From: Struthio camelus
Taxonomy: Eukaryota > Chordata > Aves > Struthioniformes > Struthionidae
DNA: 64,000 nt
Assembly: GCF_040807025.1 (NCBI RefSeq)
Contig: NC_090942.1
Location: 79,341,987 to 79,405,986, forward strand
Direction: 5' to 3'
Part shown: piece by piece, positions 25,919-40,600 of the stretch
Layout of the letters: every line of letters starts with the position of its first letter
Position numbering within the stretch: the first letter of the stretch is position 1
Notes under the pieces: generated by a model
What the model was told of the DNA's origin: nothing
Seen by the model: only the letters and a program-made list of their open reading frames with translations
The model's database searches: none
Program-made: the position numbers and the translations under genes

Positions 25919-28900
25919 TTCTACGGCAGCTGCAGAAAGAGGCCAACTGCACAATTTACTTTTACAAAACCATGCAGCTCACTACGTTGTAAAGAAACAT
26001 TTGCACACACTAAACACATCAGTGTACACCAGTCCCTTGGCATACGCTGCCTACATTTAACTACATGGTCTGCACGTCAGGCAAGACCTGTATAAGGTCA
26101 TTGTGGCATCTGAGCACTTGCTGGGAAAGAAGAGTGGTTGGTTACACTATGGCACAACCTTCGTACCATTAGGTGAGTATAGCTTAACCCAACTTACATA
26201 GACTCCAGCCTGGTTACAGCAAGCTCCATCAGCATATTGATCCCCAGTCAGGCTGCTCACATAGCTCCTAGGAGTGCTAAAGGCCAGCAGCAGTAAAGTT
26301 TTTTGGCAAAAGAATGGTAAGAGATTTTTTTTTAAAGGAATACCGGGAGACTATCCATTTGCTCCCTTGTTTTTTAACAGCTAATATTATTTAATATTAA
26401 AGAATTCTAGGCACTAGCACACTTCTTCCACGGATGTTGTTTGCTCAGTTTTCTACAGTGAGCAAAATGTTAAGAGTAAATTAGGCCAAGCAACTTTTAC
26501 CTGTGTTTATAAATCACATTAATTTCTCTGACTCTCATGTACTAGGCAGGGCTATAAATTTTGAGAACCCAAAAAGGAAGGGAATATTTCCTATTGAAGA
26601 AGTGAATTGGTAATACATTCTTCAGGAAAGGTAAGAGAGTTCATAGTGTCCCTCTAATGTCATATCCAAGCAAGGTAACAAAATTCACAGATGTTAACTT
26701 CCGCCAAGACAAATAAGTTGACTGCAGAAGGCAGCCCAAAATACTGCTACGCCACGGAAGAGGGGCCTTTTCCTTGAGTGAAGCTGTTCCCTGCCAAACT
26801 GAGGAACAGGTCTTACGTCTGAAATAAAGAAAATAAAAGCCTTAGGCAGGATTTCAGAATCCCATTAGACCTGAAGCAGCCCAAAGCTCAGGGTTTCAGT
26901 GGCCCAGCGTCAGGGCTGGAAAACTTTTCCAGCCCTCAAAATAGATTGGAAAAAGATAATAGGAACTGTTTCTTCATTCCATGTCCTTCTGGCATGCAGA
27001 ACAGAGAGGGATGTAATCGATGCACCCATGCTCACCAGGATGCCAGCTGTCTTCCCGCCTCCCGCTCCATCCATGCCCTGTGATACCATCTACAGGGATA
27101 GAAGGGCAGGGGTGGAGTGATGCTGTGTTCAGCATAAGAAGAACCCATTGACATGGAATACATATTGGGTAAGTCCACATGAATTGCCATTTTCAAATCA
27201 AGAGCTCACTTTTGAAGCAGATCTCCCAGTCCACCACCCTTCCTGTGCTTTGATTCGTATTAACAAAGTTGCTTTGGAGCAGACAAATGGATTCCTTCTG
27301 GATTAAACTGAACAGAAGAGTAGACTTCTGGGGCATACTTAACATGTTGCAAGCAGTCATGGACGTTCAGCCCAGGGGACCAGAGCAGAGCTAACTTGAG
27401 CCCTCAGTACGAATGCGGTGTGGCTATCAGGTCCTCAGCACCATGTTCTTTCTGCTCTCCACACCTGCTCCCGTTGTGCTGCACTACTTGTTTATGTGGA
27501 TATAGCCATCAACCTCCTACAAACCCCAAGAAACGAAAAAAAGGAGTATCTTATCTCAAGAATGTAGCTCGTTTTAACATAAAAATCCCTCAGGATGAAG
27601 GAATTACGGTCAAGCAAGAAAGGTGGGAAGCCTGCCGGGAGCCAACACAACTGCCAGCAACTAACGGAAGCGCGGTTTTCACTAGACAGTTAATAGCACT
27701 ACTTGGATCACATTCTGAAAATCCACAGCAGAAACATATTATTTTAGTCTAGGGTAACATCAGATGTGAACACCTCTCAGACGATGCTGATATATTTTCT
27801 TGCAAGCCCATGGAGCGTTCAGGACCACTTTGCTGTAGGTTTACCTACCTAAACTAAAAGAAAGAGGAGAGCCCTCAGGCATTTTTCTAGATGAGCTTGG
27901 TATTACCTTTTGGTACACAGGCAAGGCAAGAAAACTGACTCATCCATTCTCTGAGTTAAAAATAAGGCTAAATTAAATGACTTAGTTTTAAGTTACTACA
28001 CTGAGCAGAGGCATTGTTACTCTAATGAGAGGGTTAATCAAACATTTTAACATGGACCTCTGAATACAGAAAGGCCAGTAATGACACTCTAGTAAAGAAA
28101 ATGAATCATAGGTCCAGTTATAGCTGGTAATTAAAAAAAGAATAAGCATATTAGTGTTAAGAAATAGAAATGCATAGGATTTTGAAAATTCTACTACTGA
28201 TTGGAGTCACTTTAAAGCTCCCTGCACGCTTCCTGGGTACCCATTCAGCAAAATTTTGTTCCGTGCAAAATGGAAGAGGAAGAGGAAACCGTGCTCAGAA
28301 CTGCCTTTACTATAGACATCATCTCTCAGTCCTGTTTCTCCTGCTCTCTGGGTGTGTCTATGTGATCTCTATACAGCTGGGAAACCTCTCCTGCTAGGGG
28401 AAGGGAGTTCTTCTCCTTAAAATTTGAAGGGCGCTTAGGCCAAACTCCTTGTGCTTGGCAGAATCCAGCCCTTGAGGCTAAAACCTCTGCGTGTACTTCT
28501 CCACTGAAAAAGACATTTTGGACGCTCTTAGTTTGGAAGGTAGACAGTTCTCCAAGAATGAAGTTGGATGGGCTTGTAAAGCAAACAAGTAATTTTTGTT
28601 TAACATTGATTCATTGCAAGTTCAGCATTTCAGACCAAATCTCCCACAGAAGACCAGTACTTCATTAATGTTAATTTGAAGTCTGTCCGAGCTGATAATA
28701 GTGTAATGATTTTGGAGGAACTGTTCCTACCTAATGGATCCTTGACCTGGGAAAGTAAAATTCCTTCAGTGGGTCACGACCCAACAGACCGTAAAGGCTC
28801 TAAGCTCTGTCATGTCAAGAAGCTGCATCTTAATAAATCTCAGGTCATATATTTGTCCAATCTGGTGAGAACTACGCATTTTAAAAACTTTATAACTATG

Positions 28901-29834
28901 CATTTACATGATAGCTTGCTCAGAAGCTAGCTGATGAATACACAAGTACCTGAGAGTCTGCAAGAGCTTTTCCAAGCAATAGTGAATTGTCAAGCAAATA
29001 TGCAGTAATAGTTAGATAGTTATTATTTGGCCTTTCTTCTGTAAGAAAAACATTTTTAAAGCTACTTTTTAAAGAAATGACTGCAAGTGATGTCGAAATC
29101 CAAAGGTTTAGCCTTGGTTTTTGCACAGTCTTTACGGAGAGATGATTAGCAAACTAATAGTGGCTTCAGCTGAAACTAGCTTAAAAAAAGAGTAAGAATC
29201 TTAGGGATCAAGTCATACATCATATCGTTGGTTTGTCGATTTATGACTTTCTTTAGAAAGAGTAATTTGGAGAAGGTTGAGGGGGAAGTTATGCCAACCT
29301 GGCCCAGATTCTCAGGAAGTATCAGCACTCACAGCTCAGCTGAACAGAATAAAGCTATGAAAACTTAATCTGGCTGATTAAGGCAAACAGTGATTCCTTG
29401 TTTTTTTCTTGGGAAAAAATGATGCGATAAAGCAAAAGGGAAGACCATCAGAAACTGTAACGATGGACAAAGCCTTTGCCCACTGCTAACATCAGTCAAA
29501 CTAAAACATGTCATATGATGCAAACATCTAAAATAAAACAATATATGAAATATAGTATATGAAATATAACTGTAAAGCTACATAAAATATAACTGTATGT
29601 GAAAATAACAATATCTAATATTTTCTATAAAACTATCAATATCTTTATATGATAGTAAATCCATAAGAGTAGGTGCAGTGGATTACCTCATCCAGCCTAA
29701 GCTAGAAAAATTCCAGCATGATTGCTCTGTATTTGTAGCATGTTTGACTAAAACACTCAAAGATGAGTTTTGGGGAAAGTTTATTCTGCCACTGTGTATG
29801 GCTAAACTTCAGCTACTGTTGCCTTCAATTTATT
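25919..29834 (-). other. Presumed intron 3, no gene seen
   Basis: No exon is recognised. An AT-rich, internally repetitive stretch (imperfect TATATGAAATATA units) lies at 29520-29660. Confidence 0.4.
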
Positions 29835-29960
29835 ATTCACTGTTTGCATTATCTTATTGTCTAGGAGCCCTGGAAGAGAATCTCATTAAGCCAAGCACTG
29901 AACATACACAGGACAAAGAGAGTTTCTGATCTGAAGAGCTTACAGTCCAGCACCTTTAGA
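29835..29960 (+). mobile_element. Ancient amniote SINE tail fragment
   Basis: GTCTAGGAGCCCTGG, AAGCCAAGCACTGAACATAC, ACAGGACAAAGAGAG and GAAGAGCTTACAGTC follow in order. They match the repeat I remember from turtle and crocodilian DNA (CTAGGAGCCCCA...GTGCTAGGCACTGTACAAACACAGAACAAAAAGA...AAAGAGCTTACAATC). It is the reverse complement of the tail seen at about 17195-17245. Confidence 0.6.
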
Positions 29961-32706
29961 AAAATGACTTCAATTAAATAAATGTGAAGGAAGAAAAGGG
30001 AAAATAACCAACCATAGCCAAAATTTTTCAACCAACAGGCCTGAAATCCAAAGCTTAAATCCAGATTTAGGGTCATAAATAAAAAAATATATATATCTAA
30101 AGGTGCCAGAAATGTGCATTCATACTAAAGGCCTCGTAAGCGCTCTGACTTAAAACTCCTGAACGCAAAGAAAATCAGACTCACAGCCAAGAATAAAGGC
30201 TGACACTCAAACTCGATCTTAAATCAGGTCTTTGGCCTTTCTTCCAGCTACCTAAGGCATGCATTAAAGCTAAGCATTGGCCTAGATTTCAGCCAGAGTT
30301 CCATCAGTTTTATGAATTTACACTTGAGTCTCAGCATCACTGCATAGGAGTTGCTGATGACTTCCCCCTTTAATCATCCCCGCCAGTCCTCTGCGTGTGT
30401 ATGTTTGCACATACACGTGGGGGAGAGAAGGGATGAGTCTCCAATGTCGAAAAATCAGCTGAATGCTGCCCTCCCACACGGAGTTTGGCATACTAAAATC
30501 ATAGGCTTTTCACAGCCCTCAGTTATATTATTCATGCAGAATGCACTCAGCTTGCTATTGTTCCTGCTCTCATTGTTTATAAATGAGTCTTTGCTTCATC
30601 TGGGGATGGAAGTTCCTTTAAGTTTCCCTCAGTCAAAGTACTTCGGTAATAAGCTGCAGTGCTATTGCTCAGAGGGTTAAAGAAGTTTCTGGAAATGTTT
30701 GTGCTTCTGGAAAAAACAATATTTTCTTTCATTATTGAAACAAAAAGAACAATTTGAGCTGGTTGCTTCATTTTGGCCAGTCTGATACACAGCTTCCAAA
30801 TTGTCTCCTTAAGGTACTGTATATCTTAGGAAGATAATTAAGTGCTTCATTTTGTTCTTCAGTACTGCAATCTTTGCAGAAGAGGCTTCTAAATATGTTA
30901 AGTCTCTTGCTTGTACACCTCACCTAAATATTCCCAGCACTACAACATAAAATAAATGACCCTGAGGCATGGACTTCAAATGTTTTGCATGGCGTAAATA
31001 CTGTTTCTTATGGTGGGACCAGAAACCGATGATCCCTTCTGTTATGGCCATTACGACTGCAGAAACACATGTAACCCTTTAGTGTAACAATATTGCGATT
31101 TTTATGATTTAGCTTGTTCCACAGTTCAGGCTGTCATTATTAATGCCGGTGACTGTGCAAGATTCTGAGGCATTCCCCAGCTTAGAGTTTTTCCAATCCA
31201 ATTTAAGTTAACAAACAGTGAACTGAATTGCAAAAGAAAAGAATAAGTTAATCACGTGGCAACTTAATCACTTTGGGCTTCAGAGGACAGCCTACTGTTT
31301 CGGGTCTAATATCACAGTGTTTTAAAAGTAGGTGGGACTGGGTCTTTTATCCCTCCATTTACTGCACGCTTTGTGTTTTTAAAGTTCAGAGGACTTCTTT
31401 TAAGCTCCTGATAAGACAGATACTGCAAATGCAAAAGCAACAACAGACAGACTGTCGCCTGACAAACTGGAGGCAGAAAACTAGAGTCAAATCCATGCAT
31501 ATTTTGGTGTGAAAAAAAACTTCTGTTTTGAACTGAGGATTCAAGAAACATAAAGGCTTGCCAGCTAATGGAAATACATTTACATTAAACTAATGTTAAG
31601 GAAAGAAACAATTCCATCTCTTTCAAAAACTGTCTCCTATCTACTTGCAAATACAAACAGACTTTATGAAATGGATGCTTTTTGTCTTTTCAATATCAAT
31701 GCCTGAGGTATCAGCTGCTGGCGGAAGTTTAATGAAACCTTCCCCAAGAGCAGTATTTTTAAGCCAATAATCTTCTCCGAGTACTCTTAACACTCTGGAC
31801 TGCCTTCCTCCTCCCCCTCGTCTTCTCACCTACCTTTCTCCCTCTAGCCAGTGCAAACTCTGGGTAACTTCAGTGAACTACAGGGAAATATATTTCAGGA
31901 ATTTACACCTGCCCTAGCCAATAGAAAATGTAAATTGGGCTGAATGGTACTTAATTTGCTCATAAAAGGCATTTTTCCCTTTAATTACGAGAAAAAACAA
32001 CAAAGCGTAGATTCTGTTGCACATACACATCTTCAGAAGTACCTTGCTCCTCAGCCAGACCTACTGAAAAGAGCTACTCACAGAGTTCTTCACTCAAAAC
32101 ATACATGCAGAGATGGGGCTGTAATCAGTAATGCAAAGAACAAAAAGTATTTCTTTCTACAAAAATAAAGACCGGAGGTCATATGAAAGAGTTACAGCAG
32201 TGCACTATTTTTTATTGGTTTTATAAAAAAAAAAATAGTTATTTTTAAAATACATTTGCAATTTAACTGGCAGGTTTTGTCCAAGAAAAAAGAAAAAAAA
32301 AAAGATTGCAAGCGTTCCTGTCAGTGCTATATTCCGATCAGTTTTAGAGGAGAAAAAGATGATGGATTAAAGTAACCCCTTGTAAGAGCAGAGAGTAAAT
32401 AACCTCCAAGTTTGGAAACTAATCTGTGCCTGTGATGTGGACTAGCACCGAGTGCAACGCAGACACGGAAAAAAGTGCATTGAAAGAGGCTTGGTTTGTT
32501 TTTAATTTAAGCCCGTGCCTATTCAGAAGAGTCACATCTGAATTTCTAGGAGCAAGCAAAATCACTATGCATTTACCATACTAGATGCCTTTCTCATCGC
32601 CTAACAGAACAGAACAGATACAAATGAACCAATCAGGGATTTGGAGTGAGCTCTCAGCGTTGGAAAAGCCAGTCTGCACATTCCAGTTGAGTCACCACAG
32701 AGAAGT
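29961..32706 (-). other. Presumed intron 3, no gene seen
   Basis: AT-rich sequence without recognisable exons, RNA genes or intact repeats. A short poly(A)/AT tract lies near 32225-32245. Confidence 0.4.
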
Positions 32707-32750
32707 GGGAGAAAAAAAAAAGGGGGGGGGGAAGAAAAAGGGGGGGGAAA
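32707..32750. repeat. Homopurine A/G tract
   Basis: Forty-four consecutive purines alternate between A runs and G runs (G10 and G8). Triplex or G-rich slippage structure is possible. Confidence 0.92.
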
Positions 32751-33859
32751 TAAATTACTGTGTGCAACTCCATCTGCAAACTGCTTCTCCCGCACTGGTA
32801 TGTAATAAAATGTGTTGCTAAGAAACAAGCTGCTAAAGAAGTTCATTAAAGGACACTTTAAACAAAGCTGCCAGACTCTTTTCCCTTTAAAGACTGCTTA
32901 TTTGGTTCTGTCCCTTGTGTTTATAATTAGATCCTCTGTATGAGAGATTGTGCTCCATTCAAGCCCACTCAGCAAAGAATGTTAATAAAATAACGTAAAT
33001 AAGACCTTGGCTTAGGTTGTATATATTTATGGGCTACAGGGCTGTTTATAGAAATACATCTGGATTCCACTTGTATTTTTAAATGAGAATTAAAGCTTTT
33101 CAAAGTAGCTTCCCCCAAGCTGGAGAGCAGAAATGTCAGTTTTTGCATCCAGCACTCTAATCTAACTTTTAGCGCAGACAGGAATACTTTCAGACAAAGA
33201 AAACTGACTTCTTTACCTAAGTTGGGAGTTTTTTGAGATACCTCTTATGTAAGCTTTTACGTGCAAAACAAAGCTATCTACACGGAAATAAAGACCAAGA
33301 CTGTTTATGTCTTTCACCTGGCAATCTTTATCTTTTTCCATCTGTGCATGAGTTTCTAGATGAGTATTAATGATTTGCAGAATTTCCTCAATCTTAATGT
33401 ATTAATAACACGGAGAAGTCTATTTTGTCACATTTTATTTCCAGGAAAGATATGTTATCAGAGAGGTCTTTATTTGACCTTGTGTAAAATACTTTTACTC
33501 TCGTAGTAACATTTTCATGGCAAGTGTATTTTTGTTTTGGTTTTGTTTGGGGGGAAAGAAAGGGCAAGTCTCATTTTGCATTCAGTCATTGTGTTCAAAT
33601 TATATCTTAAGAAATAATTCCAGTATTTATCTGTAAGGTACTTAATAACACGAGATGCATAAATCACAGATCAGAGTTAGTATCAGTGATTATATGGGAA
33701 ATGTTACTTGTCACTTTGTAACCTGCATCTCATATTAAATTCTGTATCACAGTCCTCAGTATGTATATATTTTTAATTACATTTTCAGGCTCATTTACAT
33801 GCGCATATTGGCTTTCTGCCTGAATGATATCAAAGAGAAAGACCTTATGCTCACACCCA

Positions 33860-33886
33860 ACCACACACACACACACACACACACAA
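33860..33886. repeat. (CA)n microsatellite
   Basis: About twelve uninterrupted CA units. Confidence 0.97.
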
Positions 33887-34845
33887 GCACATTTACACAC
33901 AGAGACACTCGAATCTCTACATTTCTGAGAATGGAATCTTCTCCCATCTTTTCCATTCTTAGAAAAGCTTAAGTTCACCAATAAATCTTTCAGCAATCCT
34001 AGCTGATTTGAAGTGCTCCAGAAAAATGGAAAATTACAAAAAAATGCAGGTTAATCTCTGCTGCACGTCAAAAGTATCAACGATTCTCACTTGAATCACG
34101 TTAATCAAAACGTAACATACATTTTTACTTTCTGTAACCTTATAAGATCTATCACCAATAGCTGAGTTTGCTCAGAAAGGCTAATTCCATTTCTTCTGTC
34201 TGGATAAGAGACAAGCTGCATCACAAAGTACCAACACGATCAAGTTAAGTCAATCTAGAAAGGAAAACGACCTATACACTATATAGATTTAACTTCAGTT
34301 TCAAGACCAATGATATGCTTCTCTTGATTAAACGTAAGCTATCAGACAAATTTTCAGGCAAATACGCTGTTCTTGCCACAGTCTCAACACCCAGGCTCTT
34401 AGGACTGAATTCCAACTCTGAAAATAACGCTGCTTCTCAAACCACTCAAATCAGCACCACCCATCATAGCTACCAAGTTTCCAGATACTTATTGTTTTGA
34501 TTTTCCTGCAGCCACATTTAAGGCCAGTTCTCTGCTTTACTTGCATTCCATCAAAAAGGGGATTTTGCGGTTTACACTGGTACATTCACTTAACTCCTCC
34601 ATGGGTAAAAAAAATAAAGTACCTCTTCATATTTTTTCCATTTTCTTTGTATATTAACCAGAAGGGTATGCCTATACATGTGCAAAAAAAAAAACCCAAA
34701 AAACAAAAAAACCCTGTAGTACATATTAGATTTCAATAGATGCTTACTATTGGCAGTTGCAGGTTGTAGCTAGAACTAAGCCGCATCAGCAATTTCATAT
34801 GACACTCTGGAAATTGCTACTACATAACAATAAGTAGCTGATTCA

Positions 34846-34865
34846 AAAAAGAGAGAGAGAGAGGA
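34846..34865. repeat. (GA)n microsatellite
   Basis: About eight GA units after an A run. Confidence 0.85.
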
Positions 34866-37800
34866 AGAAAGCATGTTTAAGGAAGCACATTTTGTTTCAA
34901 GGAGAACATTTCCAAATAAAGAAGTGGCACCACCTTAAGTTAAAAAAAAAAAAAAAGATACACATACATATATATACATATAAAGGGAGTGTGTTTAAGG
35001 TGATTTAACAAGGAGAATTGGGTATGACCAAATATGATTCTGTTAAGCTGAAATAACTGTCTACTTTAATGGTAGAAAGACAAATTTGCATTTCAATTAG
35101 TCCAATTCTTTTTTTGTTTTTCTTTGTTCTTATCTTAAACTTGCAGCACATTTTTATACTTCCCTCACCTCCAACTACTATGCATGTACAAATTGCCCTT
35201 CTTGACATCATGGTCACACACACACCATTTACCATGGCCTTGTCTTATTGATTTGCAAACTTCTACCCTTTAACTCTATTGATTACAAATTGTGTTGATG
35301 CCTCAGATTTTGTTTTAGGGGGGCGGCGGGGAGAAGGAGATATCATGTTATAATCAAGTAAAAATACTGCATATTTTATCTTTGATCACAAAGAGAAAGG
35401 CATAGAGGGGAAAGTTAAAAGTAACTCTGTATTAACGTGCCTTTATACTCCTTCATGCTTTCAACTTGAAAATCAAATCTGGAATGAGATGAAAATGGAT
35501 TTTCTCTACTTGAATGTACCAGAAGTGTTAGGAGTGATGCAGTATCCCATTGGAAATGTGATTTAAAATCACCGTTCAAAAGCCCTCCTCCAGCATCATG
35601 CTACAGAAAGGAGACACATTCTCCTTTCCTTCCGCAAGCAGAATGAGTCAGTGGGACAGATCCTGAAACAAGGTGAACTGGTATAAACCTCTGACACAAT
35701 GCATGGCTCTGGATCAGCTGCGCATACGGCATGGGCCAGTGGAGAATCTGTCCCATTAAATCAGAGCTCTACACAAAGACTTCTGTGAAAGCACACCTTT
35801 AACTGTCCAAACATCTACTACAAAATAAATACAAATTCTAACTCCATGAGACAGAGTTGCTATATGGAACTAAAGTTTCTTTGAAAGGGTCTGCCTACCA
35901 GAGCATCATGTACAGCCGAACAAATACCTGTTTGTTGCAAGTATAAATTAGATATTTTACAACATGTAACAGGTAGCAAGTACTGCTACTGTAAGACCAG
36001 AAGTGAAATAAAAAGGTATTGTTGCCATAATTCCTTCTTCTGAATAGACAAAGGCATTGTAAGGAAAAAATTGCTAAATCACAGGGATAATCATCATAGC
36101 CAGCTCCTCTAATGAGGCATCATGGGATTACTGGAGTTATTATAAGAGTCATCTTATTGAAGAAATTCAAAGTTAATTGAAATCAATTGTACTGTTCTGA
36201 CAGCAGGTGTTTTAAGTGGCTAAAATATCAAAGTGAACTCTTTAAAATGGTTAGAATGAATGTAACATTCACTTTTCAACCCATAGCCCTGCCAAGTGAT
36301 ACACTGTACAAGTGCAGAAAAGTGTACAGTCAAAGAAAAATGCTAGAATAAAATAGCATTTCACACGCCAGTCAAGCAGCTACCAAACAAAAGGTGGTTC
36401 TAACCCCCTCCAGTACACATTTTCATTACAGATGTGCAATTTCCATGAATCTTATAAGGGCAACCTAATGGAAGACAGAGAGCCATAAGTATACATATTT
36501 CTATTGTGTTGCGCCTCTATGAAAATGTTCTTTATTACCATTTTCCCCCAATATGAATGTGTAAATCTCCATGCAGAATGACTGAAAGCACAAACAGAGT
36601 GCTAGGATTGCTATTATGCAAATTAGATTCCCAAATTTCTCCTCCAAGGAGCCAAAGGTAAATTCTTCCCTGGTTTTGTCACTTTTTCCACAGGTTTATT
36701 AAAGCAATCAATAAATTACTAGCTGATTCTAGCCTCCCCCCCCTAAAAAAAAAGAAGAGGAACTGAAGCTTTCTGAATTACAGTCCAGAACTAATCTTTA
36801 CTTTGATCCAGTAAGTTCTACAGTCGCTCGGTTTTCTCAGCAAAGTCAGTAGGACCTCAGCGCGCAGAAGAACGGCAAAGTCAAGCCCATATTTAGTACC
36901 TGTTGTCTCTCTGTTTAAAGACTCAATACAGTGATTGGAAAGCTTCATATTCCACCTGGGGGATCATCACCCTGTCTCCTCTGACTTCAGTGAGTGCTCC
37001 GTAAGGCCCTTGCCACTAAATTCTGCTGGGAGGAACGTACATAGATACAGCTCTTGCCACAAGAAATGGGAGCGCTGTGTGCGTGCCTCAGGATAGAATT
37101 TGACATTGGGTTCAACTTGATTTGGAAATGCCTTTCAGGCTTTATCTCTGCTTTCACTGACACTTATAACCCCTATTTTATTTCAACAATTTTGAAAGTA
37201 CCCAACCATATGAAATACTGAGCTTTGGCAAATGTCAATAATTTCGCCTTTACCATGTGTAAACAATGCTGCCATTTCCAGGCACAGCACAGCGCACATT
37301 TCAACAAACCACAAAGACATCTCCCCCTTTCTCCCCAAAAGAAAGATACAGCATGGGCAAAACCAGACATCTTGAGCTCAACGCTTTCCAACAACTTGCA
37401 TAAGAAGTGTATTTAAATTTTAAGAAGACTAATGCTTTCCACAAACAGGCTTTGCTGGTAATCACCAAAAGTAAAAATACAGTCAGAGGTTTAATTTCAG
37501 ATATATTACTCAAAAATGCAAACCAGCACTAACACAGGTTGGGAGAGTCTGCCTGAAACTAGTGTTGATTTTCTGCTTAGATAGTAAATCATGGTAAAGA
37601 AATGAGGCAGTGCAAAAGTGAATGTCATATATATAATGTCTTTCAGGAAGACATATTTTTATTACTGAGCTCCAGGACAGGCTGTCTGAATTCAGAGTTC
37701 ATCACAGTTGAAAATACAGTAGCTCACACATGCTCATTGTTAATTTTTAAGACCTGGCTTACCACCTAATACTTACTTATGTTACTTATGTCAGTAACAG

Positions 37801-40293
37801 TTAACTTGTGACTGGAGGTTAAAGGTTTGTTTATTTGTTTATCTTAATCTATTAATTAATAAGAGACAACTTTCTAAAATGAGAAGACCCTTAATGACTC
37901 TTTATGGAAATAAAGAAAGCAAGAAACACGTGCAGCAGAGCACCTCTGGTGTGCTTTTAAGACCAATGCTGGCTCTTATGATAGCTCTTTTATTTACATA
38001 TAAATGCTTGTTGCTTGACAATTTAGATAAAAATGTTACTGCTGCTCTGCATGTGATGTAGATTGAAGGTGTAAAACCACTGGACCAACTAATGGAGTCT
38101 TCACACATCATATCTTGTTAAAGAAGAGGTAACCCACTCTCAAATGCTATTACAATTCATCAAAACTATAGTATACAAAAGATACATTTCTAACAAAAGT
38201 CTAACTTTGTCTTTCTGAGCAGAACACCAAATTAAGCACTGATTTAAGCTACATCATTTAAATAATGAAAATGATGTCTCCATAATACTTACTTGAAACC
38301 ACTGGGAAAGTATTAAAACTATGTTTAATTCCATATTTCTACACCAGTAATGTAAAAGAAACACTGACAATGGGGAACTTTAATTAGGTTTCAAATTGAA
38401 ATCTAACTTTTCACAAAAGTCTACTTTATACATTTATCTCATGTGCCAAGAGTTGAGTTTGTCTTTCACTTCTTTCTGTCTTTATTTGTAACTTTTAAGA
38501 AAAGGAAATGCTGCCATAAATGCTAACGGCTACAATGGGAAACTGAAGAATGGGATCCTGAAAGACAATACTCACTCCTGTTATATTTCTAACAGATGTG
38601 GATGATGTGATCATCCATTCATTTTACTATCTGTTTCATCACCCACGTGTGCCTTTTAATTGAAACGTAATTTTAGCATCTTTTGTATTCAGTCCATGCA
38701 CAAAGGTATACATTATCGAATTATGAATCAGCTGTTCCTAAACAAATCTGCTGGGGACGGGTTAAAAGAGAAGGAAAGTCAATACTATATAGAAACAACC
38801 TCCCTACTTACATTGCCTTCTTAATTTTAGGTCAATGTTTTGGTACACTCACAAAAGGGAGAGCCTGAAACCACTGAACAGATCCAGTAGCACTCAAACT
38901 ACTGCCACAGTAGCCTTTAGTGCATCTCCTTCATGCCCTGAAGGACCAATAGTTCATTCATAAGCCATTATGCAAGGAGAAACTACTAATTATACCAAAT
39001 CTGAAAAGTTACACAACCTTTTTGCGACTTGGTCAAAGGCTAAGACCTCCAAACTCATTTCACTTGTGACCCAAGAAAGATTTCAATTTAGACCTCCAGG
39101 GGGGGCAGTCTGGAGCAAGAGGACACCGCATCATCACCACCTAGTATCTTATTTATACGCTCTTGTTGCATTGGATGTTGAAATCGGTAAAGAAATGTAA
39201 AACTAGGTTTTTGCCTAAAAATAGCAGTTGTTCTTGCTAGGCCAGATTTCCTGTCTATCGAATTTTAGTATTGTATGTTTAATTACTTTAAAGGCTATAG
39301 ATTTATTTACAAGAGTATGAGAAGGGAGAGTCATAAATAGGAGACCATTGTTTACTAGTTAGTTTGGATAATACAGAAAACGTTGTGCAAGCTTAGCAAA
39401 AACCTTTTTTACCGAGCTGAATCAGAACATTCCAACTGTATTTTCAAATGTGTCTCTCTGCCTTATCTAAATTCCAACATGACACATAATAAATAGCTTC
39501 TCATTTACTATCATCATAAAAATTTAAACAGCCTTGAAATAGTTGCTACAATACGGGGGAAAATGATCAAATGTATGTTCTAAATACCCACTTAGAACAG
39601 TAAAACTATTTCCATATTGAAGAAAGAACACATAAAGATGCATTGTTGCAGTAAAGGCTGCTACCTCATTTTTTTAAAAAAAATCCTCTACTCAGTATAG
39701 TAGTGTTAGAGTCAACAACTTGCTGTTTTACACTGCAAAAAAAAGGACTAACAGCCCTTAGCTATCATGTAGTGTCAGATTTGCTTTAAAAAGGAAAGTA
39801 TCTGATTTGATTCTATACAGTGATTAAACATCTTTGTGCTCTGCTGAGTAGGGTATTCTATCCCCTCCCCCCTCCAAAAATGGCATCAAAGCAATCAAAA
39901 TGGTAATGTTCAGCATGAATGGGGCCCCATCCCCCACCTTCAAACTCTGCAGACTTTTCTCCATGTTAGAAGGAACCAACACCCCTTCCTCACAAAATGG
40001 AAGCTTCCACTACCAAATTGAGAGTGCTGACAAATTCTGATTACAATAAACTGGGAGGAAAAGGGTGGCATGCAATCACCATCCTCCAACGGGCACGGAT
40101 TATATATGCACGGCTCACTTTTCAACTTTAACCACAACTCCAGCAAAAAAAAAAAAATTAAAAAAAAAATTGTGCTTGTCTTCCCCCCGTCAGTCAGTCG
40201 TCCCCCCCCCTCCCCCCGACCCCGGGCGGCAGCCCCGAGGCTGGCTCCGCGCCGGGGGCAGCGGGGGGCGGCGGCGCCTGGCCCGCCGCGGCG

Positions 40294-40320
40294 GGCGCTG
40301 TCCGCGCCCGTGGTGCTGAA
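40294..40320 (-). promoter_or_regulatory. Split RE1/NRSE site with expanded spacing
   Basis: The two RE1 half-sites, both perfect (TTCAGCACC and GGACAGCGCC on the minus strand), are separated by 8 bases instead of 2. This 6-bp expansion falls in the class of non-canonical, wide-spaced RE1 sites that REST is known to bind. It has the same orientation as the near-consensus site about 300 bp away. Both sites share the flanking CTGTCCGCG and GGTGCTGAAGG context, so one may have arisen from the other by duplication and insertion. Confidence 0.65.
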
Positions 40321-40600
40321 GGGGCCGCTGCATTCCGCAGCTACCGCCACCCATCCCGCCGCCGCCGCCGCCGCCGCGGGGCCGGCCAGCTCCGCGCTGC
40401 TCCGCGGGGCCGGGGGGTGAGGGGAGGGGGGGCACACATCACGGGGGTTGGGGGGGGGCACCCTTGGAAAGGGGGAGCGCTATCCGGTTTTGTCAACTGC
40501 CGCCACTGCCCTCGGTGCATGAGGAAGTCAAGAAAGTGGAGGGGGAGGGGGGGAGAAGAGAGAGTTTTGGGAGTGGGAGTGCGAGTGCGCGGCGGCCGCC

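Larger units (their letters stand above)
32751..40184 (-). other. Presumed intron 3, proximal AT-rich part
   Basis: Long AT-rich sequence with no exon recognised. An octamer-like ATGCAAATTAGATT is present at about 36617-36630. An amniote relic (GGTATAAAC, GGATCAGCTGCG) is suspected at about 35670-35790. Poly(A) and AT-rich simple tracts occur at 34685-34715 and 34940-34982. Confidence 0.45.

Noticed and set aside
39940..40461. 173-codon minus-strand frame over the intragenic CpG island
   Set aside because: Low-complexity composition; no splice or start context and no similarity to PHF21B.
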